A stretch of 64,000 bases of DNA from JALEFZ01 sp964564415 (lineage in GTDB: Bacteria; Bacteroidota; Bacteroidia; J057): contig CAZMAV010000021.1 in NCBI GenBank assembly GCA_964564415.1, positions 1 through 64,000 on the forward strand. The letters are read 5' to 3'. This document shows positions 1 to 8,657 of this stretch, one piece after another. A model generated the notes under the pieces. The model saw nothing but the letters and a program-made list of their open reading frames with translations, had not been told where the DNA came from and searched no databases. How positions within the stretch are numbered: position 1 is the stretch's first letter; every line of letters starts with the position of its first letter. The translations under genes were made by a program, and so were the position numbers.

Positions 1-201
1 ATTACGCAGCTTACTACAACTCAACTTAATAACTTATTTTTTTACTGGTCCTAAAAAAAAAAGATAGCCAAGCAAAACTTCACTTTTTATCTTTTGACGG
101 TTGAATCTTCAAAAAATAGAAGGGTCGATATATTTGTTTAAAAAACGTATTTTTTAATTATTAATATTTTAATTGATTTGGATTAAAATTAATCAGGTCG
201 C

Positions 202-840
202 ATGTCAATCACTTATTTGCTAGAAGCTCCTGTCGCCCTCAGCCTGATGGTCATAACCCTGGTCATGAGTGTCCTGGGTCTGATCAATGAGAATTTCAGA
301 GATAACAATCTCTTGGTTCCTTATGACACCCTCATGTATAAGGAATATTGGCGGATCATCAGTTCTGGATTTGTACACGGGACGCCTATGCACCTGTTGA
401 TGAACATGATCACCTTCTTTTTCTTTTCCTTTATGTTGGAACACCGGCTGGGGCATTGGGAATTTGGAGCTCTCTACCTTGCTTCCCTCCTTATCAGCAA
501 TGTCATGGTACTGCTGCGCTATCGACAAGATACCAGTTATGAAGGATCACTGGGCGCTTCGGGGGCCATCAGTGGAGTGGTCCTGGCGGCCGTCATTTGT
601 GCTCCCTATCTCAAGTTTGGTTTTCCTGTGATCTCCGACATGTATCCCTTTTTTACCTTGCCCGCTTACCTGGTCGCCGGGGCCTATGTCATCTTCAGCC
701 TGGTCTTTACCCTCATTCCCAATAAGATGAGGATCAACCACGACGCCCACTTTTGGGGCTCGCTGGCAGGTATCCTATTGGTATTCGCCCTCAAACCCGG
801 CCTTATGATCTACCTCGAAAGGTATTTCCTCGCGGTTTAA
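202..840 (+). CDS. Rhomboid-family intramembrane serine protease
   Basis: A 212-residue polytopic membrane protein with about six hydrophobic segments. The rhomboid catalytic serine lies in a GASGAISG motif near residues 118-125, and the catalytic histidine candidate is in NHDAHFWGSLAG near the C-terminus. The upstream HLLMNM segment matches the conserved HxxxN region of the family. Rhomboids cleave transmembrane helices inside the bilayer; the substrate cannot be predicted. The ATG at 202 follows an AGG-containing leader. A TATATTTG sequence at 129-136 resembles the Bacteroidota -7 box, but no well-spaced -33 box is seen. The gene ends 9 bases from the stop of the convergent gene at 850. A second rhomboid lies at 38087-38842. 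Confidence 0.9.
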   Translation: MSITYLLEAPVALSLMVITLVMSVLGLINENFRDNNLLVPYDTLMYKEYWRIISSGFVHGTPMHLLMNMITFFFFSFMLEHRLGHWEFGALYLASLLISNVMVLLRYRQDTSYEGSLGASGAISGVVLAAVICAPYLKFGFPVISDMYPFFTLPAYLVAGAYVIFSLVFTLIPNKMRINHDAHFWGSLAGILLVFALKPGLMIYLERYFLAV

Positions 841-849
841 AGCCCTACC

Positions 850-1743
850 TTAGACATCCAGGGCTTTCATGGACTGTTTCAAGGCCTCCTCAAAAAATTC
901 CACCGTTCTTTCTAATTCCTTCTCTTCCTTCAGGAGTTCAGAAAGAGGGAGGACAGCTCCGGTCCATTTTTCTCCCACGATCCATCTTCCTACGGAAAAG
1001 GCATCAAAGGCTTCCTTTTTGAAAGTTTTCATGTCTTGCCATGGATTGACATAAAAATAGGGTTCCGACACCAGAGCGTCCTTGGGTGCCATCCCAATCC
1101 CGATGGTCTTGGTCAATCCCCCCTCCTGATTTTTGCCCAGGACAAGCATAGACCCTACGTCAAAATGATGAGGCCAGGTCGCTGTGGGGCTGTAATCTTG
1201 GAATTTTTTGGCAAAGGCCTCTACGATTCGATGGGTATTGCCACGCAGGTCTGCAAAGCTTGTCATGGCTCGCAGATTTTCCGGAGTTTTGGCCTGAAAG
1301 GGGCGGTCATTGTCGGTGGGATGGTCAGGGATTTCATAATGGAGATTCATGTGGAATTTAGCCGTGTCCAACCCTTCTCTCTTGAGCAGTTCTTCAAAGT
1401 CAGCCCTCACCTGGGCCTTAGTCCTATGGGCAAATGAAATTTTCTCTATTCCCTCCTCCAAGCGCAAATGCACCAACTGCAACTCAAAAAGGCGAGGATT
1501 CAGGGCCATAAAAAAAGGGCGCTGGCTGTCTATGGTTTTTCCTACCAAAGCAAAATTATCATTCCAGCCCATATTGGTCTGGCTGTCATCATCCTCATGA
1601 GGCAAATAATGCTTACCCAACATGGAGATAAATTGTGCCGCTCGGTGCAGATAGCCGCTGGTTTCGACCAGGGAAGGAATATCAAGGCCTTGCAGGGGCA
1701 TCCAATGCTGGTTAAGTAGATCGAGGTCCTCTGTTTGCAACAT
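850..1743 (-). CDS. Uncharacterised soluble protein, possibly DUF5996-like
   Basis: A 297-residue protein with no signal peptide and no membrane segment. I do not recognise it with confidence. Conspicuous motifs are HYLPHEDDDSQTNMGW near residues 45-60, and TWPHHFDVGSM followed by EPYFYVNPW in the C-terminal half. The WPHHFD and EPY-Y-PW pattern recalls DUF5996 proteins, but that is memory of a motif and not an alignment. The many His and Asp residues could bind a metal (inference). The codon pattern and the intact long frame support a real gene. It is divergent from the gene at 2127, with 383 bases between them. Confidence 0.75.
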   Translation of the reverse strand: MLQTEDLDLLNQHWMPLQGLDIPSLVETSGYLHRAAQFISMLGKHYLPHEDDDSQTNMGWNDNFALVGKTIDSQRPFFMALNPRLFELQLVHLRLEEGIEKISFAHRTKAQVRADFEELLKREGLDTAKFHMNLHYEIPDHPTDNDRPFQAKTPENLRAMTSFADLRGNTHRIVEAFAKKFQDYSPTATWPHHFDVGSMLVLGKNQEGGLTKTIGIGMAPKDALVSEPYFYVNPWQDMKTFKKEAFDAFSVGRWIVGEKWTGAVLPLSELLKEEKELERTVEFFEEALKQSMKALDV

Positions 1744-2126
1744 AATTGACTATTTGCTAAAAAGTGGGAAAAAAAGGGTTTCCGTAAATGACTGAAAGCC
1801 AAACTTATGCATAAATCACGGAGATCAAAAGGACCTGCAAGACATTCGATTAAACATATTTATATTGTAAAATATGCAGTCTTTGCTTAAATTAATTGGG
1901 TCCATTAGTTTAAATCAGAAAAAAATTTGAAAAGCCTTCAAGCAGGTGCTTTTTCTAAAAGTTGGTTTATGTAATAGTTTGGTTTGACTTGACTGTACCA
2001 CCCCTTCGGTGGTACAGTTGCTTTTTGGGCCTTATGGAATTGATTAAGAATCTTCCCTCCATTCACCCATACTGGCCCTAATATTTTTACTTCCCTCTAT
2101 ATTCTCAAGAATTTTTACCTTTAGGC
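1744..2126. other. Divergent intergenic region with an internal terminator-like hairpin
   Basis: This 383-base AT-rich stretch separates two divergently transcribed genes and holds no convincing reading frame. Its one clear structure is the hairpin at 1992-2018 followed by a T-run, listed separately. Promoters for both flanking genes should lie here, but I could not place them. Confidence 0.6.
1992..2025 (+). terminator. Strong hairpin plus T-run in a divergent gap
   Basis: A perfect 11-bp stem (actgtaccacc, 1992-2002, with ggtggtacagt, 2008-2018) and a five-base loop is followed by TTGCTTTTT. Its polarity is plus, yet no plus-strand gene ends upstream. It may end an unannotated small transcript starting after about 1800, or it may be an operator-like palindrome. 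Confidence 0.5.
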
Positions 2127-2555
2127 ATGAGTCCAAAAGCCCGCTCTATCATCACCGACATCATATTGAGCCTCCTTATCTTTGGGGCTCACCTTGGCCT
2201 TCTCTACCTTTCGGGTCCCAGGGCGAGTTATGTCGGTACGGCTATCCTGGCATTTTGGGTAGGTTACCTTCGTCCATCCACGGACAAGGCCCGGATGTTT
2301 CCCCAGTGGTTGTTGATCAACTTTTGGTTTTTCATCTATATTTTTAGCCTGGGCAGGGAAGACATGTCGGGCTTGAGCCTGATGTTCCTTTTGGCTTCCT
2401 ATGTGTCCAGTGGCCTTGGTTTTTTGACCCATCACCTGACCAGCCAGAGCCTGAGGGGGGTATCTCTGGGAATAGCCATAGCCCTGAGCTTGCTTTTGGC
2501 AGGGCTGGCATGGTTGCCGATCATAGAAGCCCAATTAGGAACTCCCCTGCCCTAG
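2127..2555 (+). CDS. Small polytopic inner-membrane protein of unknown function
   Basis: A 142-residue protein with four to five hydrophobic helices (roughly 10-28, 36-48, 62-76, 85-105 and 112-130) linked by short loops. The layout resembles small DUF3054-type membrane proteins, but no diagnostic motif is visible and the name is not assured. It has no signal peptide apart from its first helix. Its last 21 bases overlap the 3' end of the convergent agmatinase gene. Nothing in the context suggests a specific role. Confidence 0.75.
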   Translation: MSPKARSIITDIILSLLIFGAHLGLLYLSGPRASYVGTAILAFWVGYLRPSTDKARMFPQWLLINFWFFIYIFSLGREDMSGLSLMFLLASYVSSGLGFLTHHLTSQSLRGVSLGIAIALSLLLAGLAWLPIIEAQLGTPLP

Positions 2556-3554
2556 GGACATTCCGCAGAGGTAGTACAACACTCTGGCACCCACATTTCC
2601 ATCCCAGTCATTGCCCATACCGCCTACTTCACATAGGTCAAAGCCGATCACCTTTCTTCCCGATCGAAAGACCCTATCGATCAGGTACATGGCTTCTGGG
2701 AAGTCCAATCCTCCCGGCACCGGGGTTCCCGTATGTGGGCAAAGTTTGGGGTCTAGCCCGTCAATGTCGAAGCTGATGTATACCTTTTGGGGAAGGCGAT
2801 CTACGATTTCCTGACAAACCTGAAGGAAACTGCGGCCCTGAAAACCTGCTTCGTTTATCTGATGATCAAAAAATACATGTACCCGGTCTCCGGAGGCCCC
2901 GACAAGTTCTTCCTCCTCCTCGCACCAGTCCCTTATGCCTACCTGGGTCAATCGACTCACTTGGGGCAATCCCAGGCAATGGCGAAAAATAGAGGCATGG
3001 GAGTATCGAAATCCCTCATATACTTGTCTAAGATCCATGTGAGCATCGATGGTGAGAATACCAAAATCCTCATGCTTTTGAGCAAGGGCTTGGATATATC
3101 CCAGGGGGACGCTGTGTTCCCCTCCCAGGATAGCGACAAACTTTCCCCTTTCCAGGAGTTCCAGGGTCTGATTAAAAACAAAGGTTCGCAGGTTTTCACA
3201 GGCAGCATTGATTTCCATCAAGCGCTGGCCTCCCTCTTCCTCCCGGCCTCCCCCCTCTAGGAAATCTATATGCTCGATGGCCTTTTTGCGGGTTTTATTG
3301 TTGAGGGCATGAATGGATTCCTCCACGGGTTTGAGAAAAATTCCTTTTTGATAGCTATTTCCAAAATAGGGATTGGAAAAATCCAATTGGTAGGAGGCCT
3401 GAAGGATATTTTGGGGAGCGGTACAGGTACCCTCCCTGTAGGAGGTCGTTACATCCCAGGGAATGGGCAGGATGAGAAGGTCGGCAGATTCCTCATCAAA
3501 GGGCAGACCCATAAAGTTGCCATTTTTGACAGTTACGGAGTTGGGATCAAACAT
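2535..3554 (-). CDS. speB: Agmatinase / ureohydrolase family protein
   Basis: A member of the arginase/agmatinase fold, about 339 residues from the ATG at 3554. An upstream in-frame start at 3665 would add a 37-residue tail that does not look like family sequence, so the start at 3554 is preferred. The manganese ligands are visible in order: GGEHSVPLG, IDAHMDLR and SFDIDGLDP. Agmatinase releases urea from agmatine to give putrescine; arginase or formimidoylglutamase are alternatives on sequence alone. Agmatinase is favoured because carboxyspermidine dehydrogenase starts divergently 137 bases away and carboxyspermidine decarboxylase follows it. Together they form a putrescine-to-spermidine locus. 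Confidence 0.85.
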   Translation of the reverse strand: MFDPNSVTVKNGNFMGLPFDEESADLLILPIPWDVTTSYREGTCTAPQNILQASYQLDFSNPYFGNSYQKGIFLKPVEESIHALNNKTRKKAIEHIDFLEGGGREEEGGQRLMEINAACENLRTFVFNQTLELLERGKFVAILGGEHSVPLGYIQALAQKHEDFGILTIDAHMDLRQVYEGFRYSHASIFRHCLGLPQVSRLTQVGIRDWCEEEEELVGASGDRVHVFFDHQINEAGFQGRSFLQVCQEIVDRLPQKVYISFDIDGLDPKLCPHTGTPVPGGLDFPEAMYLIDRVFRSGRKVIGFDLCEVGGMGNDWDGNVGARVLYYLCGMSLGQGSS

Positions 3555-3690
3555 AGGGTACTGATATGGAGTTGCTCGAAACTGTAGGTCTTTTTGGGTA
3601 AAAGTAGAAAAAAGTTGAGGCAAAAAAAGACATAGCTTTAGATTTGCATTAGGTTGATTGCTCAACTGCTTTTAAATTAATAAAAAACCT

Positions 3691-4896
3691 ATGTCTAAAG
3701 TCTTGATCATTGGAGCAGGAGGTGTGGGCCGGGTCGTGGCCTACAAATGCGCCCAGCACCCGGAAATTTTTTCCGACATCATGCTCGCCAGCCGTACCCT
3801 TTCCAAATGTTATGAAATCGCCCTGGACGTGGTCCGGGATACAGGTCACAAATCTCTTCGATGTGCACAGATTGATGCGGAGGATGTCCCTGCCCTGGTC
3901 GCCCTGATCAAAGACTTCGAAGCCGACATGGTCATTCACATAGCCCTTCCCTATCAAGACCTCACCATCATGGAGGCTTGCCTGGAGGCTGGGGTGCATT
4001 ACCTGGATACTGCCAATTACGAACCCAAGGAAGAAGCTAAATTTGAATATAGCTGGCAATGGGCCTATCGGGATAGGTTCAAGGAAAAAGGCCTTACAGC
4101 TATTCTGGGATGTGGATTCGACCCGGGAGTTACCAGCATCTTTACCGCACGTGCCGCCAAGCACCACTTTGATGAAATCCACTACCTAGACATCGTAGAC
4201 TGCAATGGGGGAGATCATGGCAGGGCTTTCGCTACCAACTTCAATCCCGAAATCAACATCAGGGAGATCACCCAAAAGGGCAAGTACTGGGAAAATGGCC
4301 AATGGATAGAAACTGAGCCTTTCGAAATCCATCAAGCCCTTACCTACCCCAATATCGGAGCCAAGGAGTCCTACCTTCTGTATCATGAGGAACTGGAATC
4401 CCTGGTCAAAAACTTTCCCAGCATCAAGCGGGCCCGGTTTTGGATGACCTTTGGAGAAGAATACCTTACCCACCTCAGGGTCATTCAAAATATTGGTATG
4501 GCAGGTATCCAGCCTGTCAAATATCAGGAGCAGGAGATCGTCCCCCTACAGTTTTTGAAAGCGGTACTCCCCGACCCCGGCAAACTTGGCGACAACTATA
4601 CAGGAGAGACTTCCATCGGCTGTCGCATCAGGGGCGTCAAAGATGGAAAGGAAAAGACCTACTACATTTGGAATAATTGTAGCCATCAGGCGGCCTTTGA
4701 CGAAACCGGGGCCCAGGGAGTCAGTTATACCACCGGTGTACCCGCCATGACAGGAGCCATGATGCTGCTCCAAGGCAAATGGGGCGGTGCCGGCGTATTC
4801 AACGTTGAGGAGTTTGATCCCGATCCATTTCTCGAAGTACTTGGTCCCCATGGCCTGCCCTGGGAAGAAAAAATCGGCGTAGACCTAGAATTGTAG
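3691..4896 (+). CDS. Carboxy(nor)spermidine dehydrogenase, saccharopine dehydrogenase family
   Basis: A 401-residue protein with an N-terminal Rossmann dinucleotide site (GAGGVG, residues 8-13) and a saccharopine-dehydrogenase-like C-terminal region (GCGFDPGVTSIF, HRGxxDG-type loops). In Bacteroidota this family mainly makes carboxyspermidine: it reductively condenses putrescine with aspartate semialdehyde using NAD(P)H. Placement between an agmatinase and the matching decarboxylase supports this over lysine catabolism. The gene shares its promoter region with speB and converges on nspC with 9 bases between stop codons. The length is normal for the family. Confidence 0.88.
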   Translation: MSKVLIIGAGGVGRVVAYKCAQHPEIFSDIMLASRTLSKCYEIALDVVRDTGHKSLRCAQIDAEDVPALVALIKDFEADMVIHIALPYQDLTIMEACLEAGVHYLDTANYEPKEEAKFEYSWQWAYRDRFKEKGLTAILGCGFDPGVTSIFTARAAKHHFDEIHYLDIVDCNGGDHGRAFATNFNPEINIREITQKGKYWENGQWIETEPFEIHQALTYPNIGAKESYLLYHEELESLVKNFPSIKRARFWMTFGEEYLTHLRVIQNIGMAGIQPVKYQEQEIVPLQFLKAVLPDPGKLGDNYTGETSIGCRIRGVKDGKEKTYYIWNNCSHQAAFDETGAQGVSYTTGVPAMTGAMMLLQGKWGGAGVFNVEEFDPDPFLEVLGPHGLPWEEKIGVDLEL

Positions 4897-4905
4897 GAGA
4901 CCAGA

Positions 4906-6045
4906 TCAGGAAAGCCTGCTTTTGTAGTCTTCATAGCCAAATTCCCTGAGCAAGCGAAAGCCCCCTTCCTCTGTCCAACTGCCGAGGAAGGGGTGCTTAA
5001 TTCCATTAAACATGGTGGTTTTGACCGTGGTGTAATGCATCATGTCCATCAGGACGATTTTATCCCCTGCTTCCAGGGCCTCGTCAAAGGAATAGTCTCC
5101 CATAAAATCTCCGGAAAGGCAGGAGGAACCTCCTAATTTGTAGACATGTTTGCCGGGAACAGGTTTCGATTCAGCTCCCAATACCCTAGGCTGGTAGGGC
5201 ATTTCAAGGGTGTCCGGCATATGAGCCGTAAAAGACACGTCCAGGATAGCTGTCTGTATGCCATGATTTTCGACGATGTCCTGTACCTCGGCGACCAGGA
5301 CTCCCGTCTCCCAGGCAATGGCAGAACCGGGTTCGAGAATGACCTCCAGCCCGTGTTTCTCTCTGAAATTTCTCAAGATAGCGACAAGATGATCCCTGTC
5401 GTAGTCTTTGCGAGTCATCAGATGTCCTCCGCCCATGTTGACCCATTTGAGTTGAGAAAAAAATCTACCAAATTTATCCTCAAAGACCTTGAGGACCCCC
5501 TCCAAATCCTTGGAAGAAGCTTCGCAGAGGACGTGAAAATGCAGGCCCTCTATGCCTTGGGGTAACTTATCACCCAATTGCTCGCTCAATATTCCAAATC
5601 TCGATCCCGGCAAACTGGGATTGTACATGTCTACGGCGGCTGAGGCAGCTTCAGGATTTACCCTGAGTCCACAGGAGATTTCTCCTCCAAAGGCTATGAC
5701 CCGGTCCCTGTAGCGGCTGTACTGAGTCAGAGAATTAAAGGTCATATGGCTGGCATAGCCGAGGAGCTCTTCGAATTCATCCGAAAGGTAGACCGGCGCA
5801 TAAACATGGGCCTTGGTATCCATCTCTTCATAGATCAGCCTGGCTTCATTGAGGGAAGAAGCAGTAGCTCCATCGAGGTATTGGTGGACGAAGGGAAAAT
5901 AGTGCCAGGTAGCAAAGGCCTTGAGTGCCAAGATAATATCAATCCCTGCAGCACCGGCGATGCCTTTGATTTTTTCCAGATTCTGGCGAAGGAGCTTTTC
6001 TTCCATCAAAAAACAGGGAGAAGGAACTTGAGAATAATCGATCAT
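4906..6045 (-). CDS. nspC: Carboxynorspermidine/carboxyspermidine decarboxylase
   Basis: A fold-type III PLP decarboxylase of about 379 residues. The PLP lysine is in ALKAFATW (about K42 from the chosen start); GGGHLMTR, EPGSAIAWETG and the cysteine-containing GGSSCLSGDF motif are all present. It decarboxylates carboxyspermidine to spermidine, the last step of the pathway whose other genes lie beside it. The ATG at 6045 begins MIDYSQVPSPCF, which is where family members normally start. An earlier ATG at 6102 would add 19 residues without family character. Confidence 0.9.
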   Translation of the reverse strand: MIDYSQVPSPCFLMEEKLLRQNLEKIKGIAGAAGIDIILALKAFATWHYFPFVHQYLDGATASSLNEARLIYEEMDTKAHVYAPVYLSDEFEELLGYASHMTFNSLTQYSRYRDRVIAFGGEISCGLRVNPEAASAAVDMYNPSLPGSRFGILSEQLGDKLPQGIEGLHFHVLCEASSKDLEGVLKVFEDKFGRFFSQLKWVNMGGGHLMTRKDYDRDHLVAILRNFREKHGLEVILEPGSAIAWETGVLVAEVQDIVENHGIQTAILDVSFTAHMPDTLEMPYQPRVLGAESKPVPGKHVYKLGGSSCLSGDFMGDYSFDEALEAGDKIVLMDMMHYTTVKTTMFNGIKHPFLGSWTEEGGFRLLREFGYEDYKSRLS

Positions 6046-6277
6046 GTAGGTCCGTGTACTTATTTTTTCTGTCTGGGCGTCAAGATAGTCATAAAGACCC
6101 ATAACTATGACTTAGGCCAAATCTTTAATGTTTGAGCTTTGTACAAAGCTCCGCCCATTTTTTTCTTGTTTTTGAGATTAAGATAAAAAATAGTTATTCT
6201 AAATGGATATTACGAAAAAAAATCAGCCGCCCTTAAAGTAGGCTATCCTAATGAATGCAGGCAAGGCCAAAACAATT

Positions 6278-7039
6278 ATGAGCGAACACATCAAGAGTAA
6301 GATTAAAGAGTTAAGTGAAAAGGAAGGAATTGATATCTTATTAGCTTTAGAAGGAGGAAGCCGAAGTTGGGGAATTCCCTCCCAAAACAGTCCCTACGAG
6401 ATCGGGCTGATCTACATGGAAAAAGCTGATCAGCAAGCAGGGGCAGAAAAAATAAACTCGCTTTCCAAATATGAGGGTAAAGAATTAAGATTCATGGGAT
6501 GGGGCCTTAGGGAGACCTTTCATCAATTGAAAAATTCTGAAAGGAGACTCTTCGAATGGCTTCAATCCCCTATCATCTACTGGCAGGACCCCACTTTCAA
6601 GGCTGAAATGTGGAAGTTGGCCCAGCTTTATTTTAAACCCATCCGAAGCCTGGAGCAATATCAAAAGGCTGCCATCGATCACCTGCATGATGACCCGGAC
6701 TACCAACAGATGAAGCTGGATCAACTATTTATGCTCCTTCAACCTGTTTTGGCAGCCAAGTGGGTGATGGACAACAGCAGCATCCCACCGGTGGAATTCA
6801 GACTTCTTCTGAATCAGGTAGAAAGTGAAGGGTTGGAGGATGACATAAAGAATATGATCAAGGTCAAGCGGCAGGCAGAAGGAGAATACCTTTGCCATGT
6901 GCCTATCGCCATCAGAGCCTTTGTCAATAAAGAATTGAGAAGCCTTAAAAGCTACCTTCCAGAATCTCGGTCCAAAGGAGAGAATGACACCACTGCCCTG
7001 GAAGACTATTTTCGCCAGCTGACAGGAAGTGAACTCTAA
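6278..7039 (+). CDS. RlaP/YcgL-type nucleotidyltransferase with lost catalytic residues
   Basis: This protein (253 residues from the ATG at 6278, 262 from 6251) follows the DNA polymerase beta-like RlaP family (PF10127) along its length: GGSRSWGIPS, the LFEWLQSPIIY segment, LQPVLAAKWV and PPVEF all align with remembered family sequence. The family's metal-binding DYD is PYE here, and the later GWDL aspartate is GWGL, so the nucleotidyl-transfer site appears dead. It may act as a binding or regulatory protein (inference). Its stop overlaps the stop of the YdeP remnant on the other strand by four bases. Confidence 0.75.
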   Translation: MSEHIKSKIKELSEKEGIDILLALEGGSRSWGIPSQNSPYEIGLIYMEKADQQAGAEKINSLSKYEGKELRFMGWGLRETFHQLKNSERRLFEWLQSPIIYWQDPTFKAEMWKLAQLYFKPIRSLEQYQKAAIDHLHDDPDYQQMKLDQLFMLLQPVLAAKWVMDNSSIPPVEFRLLLNQVESEGLEDDIKNMIKVKRQAEGEYLCHVPIAIRAFVNKELRSLKSYLPESRSKGENDTTALEDYFRQLTGSEL

Positions 7040-7787
7040 GAGGCTGAAGGTATGACTTTTACCTTGACCGACTTAGAAATCAGGGTATGGTTCCTATCTG
7101 CAAACTGCCTGAGGGGAATCGAAGCATTGGACTCGGGAAAATAGCAAGCCAGATTCTGAGGGGGAATGTCATAGGGTATGACATAAAATTGCTCGGCTCT
7201 CCTTTCCTGGCCTTCATAAAAACTACATAGATCTATGAGATCCAGGCGTTGGAGCTGATGTTTTTTCATGTCCTCGGGATTCATAAAAACTACCCTTCGT
7301 TCATTTTTGACTCCGCGATAGCGATCATCCAGCCCATATACGGTCGTATTGAATTGGTCGTGAGAACGAATGGTCATCAGCAAAAAATCATCCTTCTCCA
7401 ATTGATGCCCGGGCAATTTACAAATGGAAAATTGGGCTTTTTGATAGGGAAGAGCAGAGAAATCTCCACGACGGGCAGGATTTGGCAGGTAAAAAGATCC
7501 ACCCTTATCCAAGGCTTTGAGTTCTTCAAATCCCTTGACCACTTGAGCAATTTCACTTCGAATAAGGTCGTAATCTTTCCCAAATGCCAACCCGTCTACC
7601 CCTCCCCTATCTCCTAAGGTGGCCTCAGCTATACCGGCAATGATCTCGGGTTCACTCATCAGCTGGGAAGAGGGTGGCTTTAGGAGGCCTTCCGTGGTAT
7701 GAACCTTTCCCATGCTATTTTCTACCCTTAGCCTTCGGGGCTTTCCTTCCTTGATGTCGTTTTCAGATCGGCCCAGGGTAGGAAGCC
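7036..7787 (-). pseudogene. Remnant of FdhF/YdeP-type molybdopterin oxidoreductase, C-terminal third
   Basis: About 250 residues matching only the C-terminal part of YdeP/FdhF-like oxidoreductases: RLPTLGRSE, SMGKVHTTEGLL, LLMTIRSHDQFNTTVYGLDDRYRG read in pieces, and VIPYDIPPQNLACYFPESN. Full-length relatives are about 750 residues and carry the molybdenum-binding core upstream; that core is absent. Family similarity stops at about 7787, where sequence of the opposite-strand pirin begins. The frame is intact but has no credible start codon (TTG at 7815 lies in the foreign sequence). I read it as a deletion or rearrangement product and not a working enzyme. Confidence 0.8.
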
Positions 7788-7792
7788 TGCCT

Positions 7793-8571
7793 ATCCTGCA
7801 GGCCTTTGCCGGCAATCATACCGACCTGGTCTCTCCCTTCGTCCTTCTCGACGAATTTGGTCCCATCGACATGAGCCTCGGACAAGACCCCCTCAAGGTA
7901 GGAGCACATCCACACGCAGGAGTCATCCCCACCACTTATGTCCCCGAAGGTTCCGGCCATCAAAAGGACAGCTTGGACTACGATTTTCAGATCCACAAAG
8001 GAGATTTTATGCTCTTTAGTTCCGGCAAAGGAGCCATACACATGGAGGAGTCCGGCCGGGAACTTTTCGAAAAAAGGAAGAACCAACCTCGGTTTTCAGA
8101 TCTGGCTCAATATACCCTCTGCCTACAAATTCATAGATCCGAGCACCACTGTCCATCACGACGATGCCATCCCCAAGGTGATTCAGGAGATTTTGAGGGC
8201 AAAAGTTGTGCTAGGTGAACTTTTTGATGCTAAATCTCAGGTCGAACTCCTCTCCCCGGCATTCTATTATCACATAAAAATGGACAATGATACCCGCCTC
8301 GACATTCCTACCGATCCCACCCACAATGCATTTCTCTATCTGATCAAGGGAATCTCGAACTCGAGGGACAACAGGCCCTTCGCCCAAATCAGATTGCCCT
8401 CTACCAACGAGGAAAAAGCCTGATCAACCTCTATGCCAGGGAAGGAGCCGAATTTCTCCTCCTCGGTGGACAGCCTCTAAATGAGACTGTGTTCTCTTAC
8501 GGCCCTTTTGTGATGAACAATGAGGGCAAATCATTCAATGTATTCAGAATTACCGGGCTGGACATATGTGA
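7793..8571 (+). pseudogene. Pirin-family protein, 5' truncated with three frameshifts
   Basis: Pirin (cupin; quercetinase-like or transcriptional cofactor) sequence runs through three frames. Frame one has LVSPFVLLDEFGP, VGAHPHAGVIPTTY and GDFMLFSSGKGAIHMEESG. After a run of A near 8070 the next frame continues with GFQIWLNIPSAYKFIDPS. Near 8350 it shifts again to LINLYAREGAEFLLLGG and YGPFVMNNEG, and near 8525 to a last frame ending QNYRAGHM and stop. The first 30 or so residues of a normal pirin are missing at the junction with the YdeP remnant. Any single shift could be a read error, but three plus the truncation point to decay. Confidence 0.8.
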
Positions 8572-8607
8572 AATCCAGAAATCGTCAACCAGTGAAACGA
8601 ACACACA

Positions 8608-8640
8608 AAAAGGGGAGCCTTCTGAAAAAGCACCCCTTCT
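8608..8640 (-). terminator. Terminator of the M36 protease gene
   Basis: On the minus strand an aagggg/cccctt stem with an A/T-rich loop is followed by a T-run, about 20 bases beyond the stop of the metalloprotease gene. Confidence 0.5.
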
Positions 8641-8657
8641 TTCATCCACAATGTTGA

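Noticed and set aside
129..136. TATATTTG as the -7 box of the first rhomboid gene
   Set aside because: The match is exact, but the nearest TTG at 101 is too far for the usual -33 spacing, so I did not list a promoter.
7036..7815. YdeP C-terminal fragment as a free-standing functional protein
   Set aside because: It lacks the molybdenum-cofactor core and a proper start, and its 5' end is made of opposite-strand pirin sequence.
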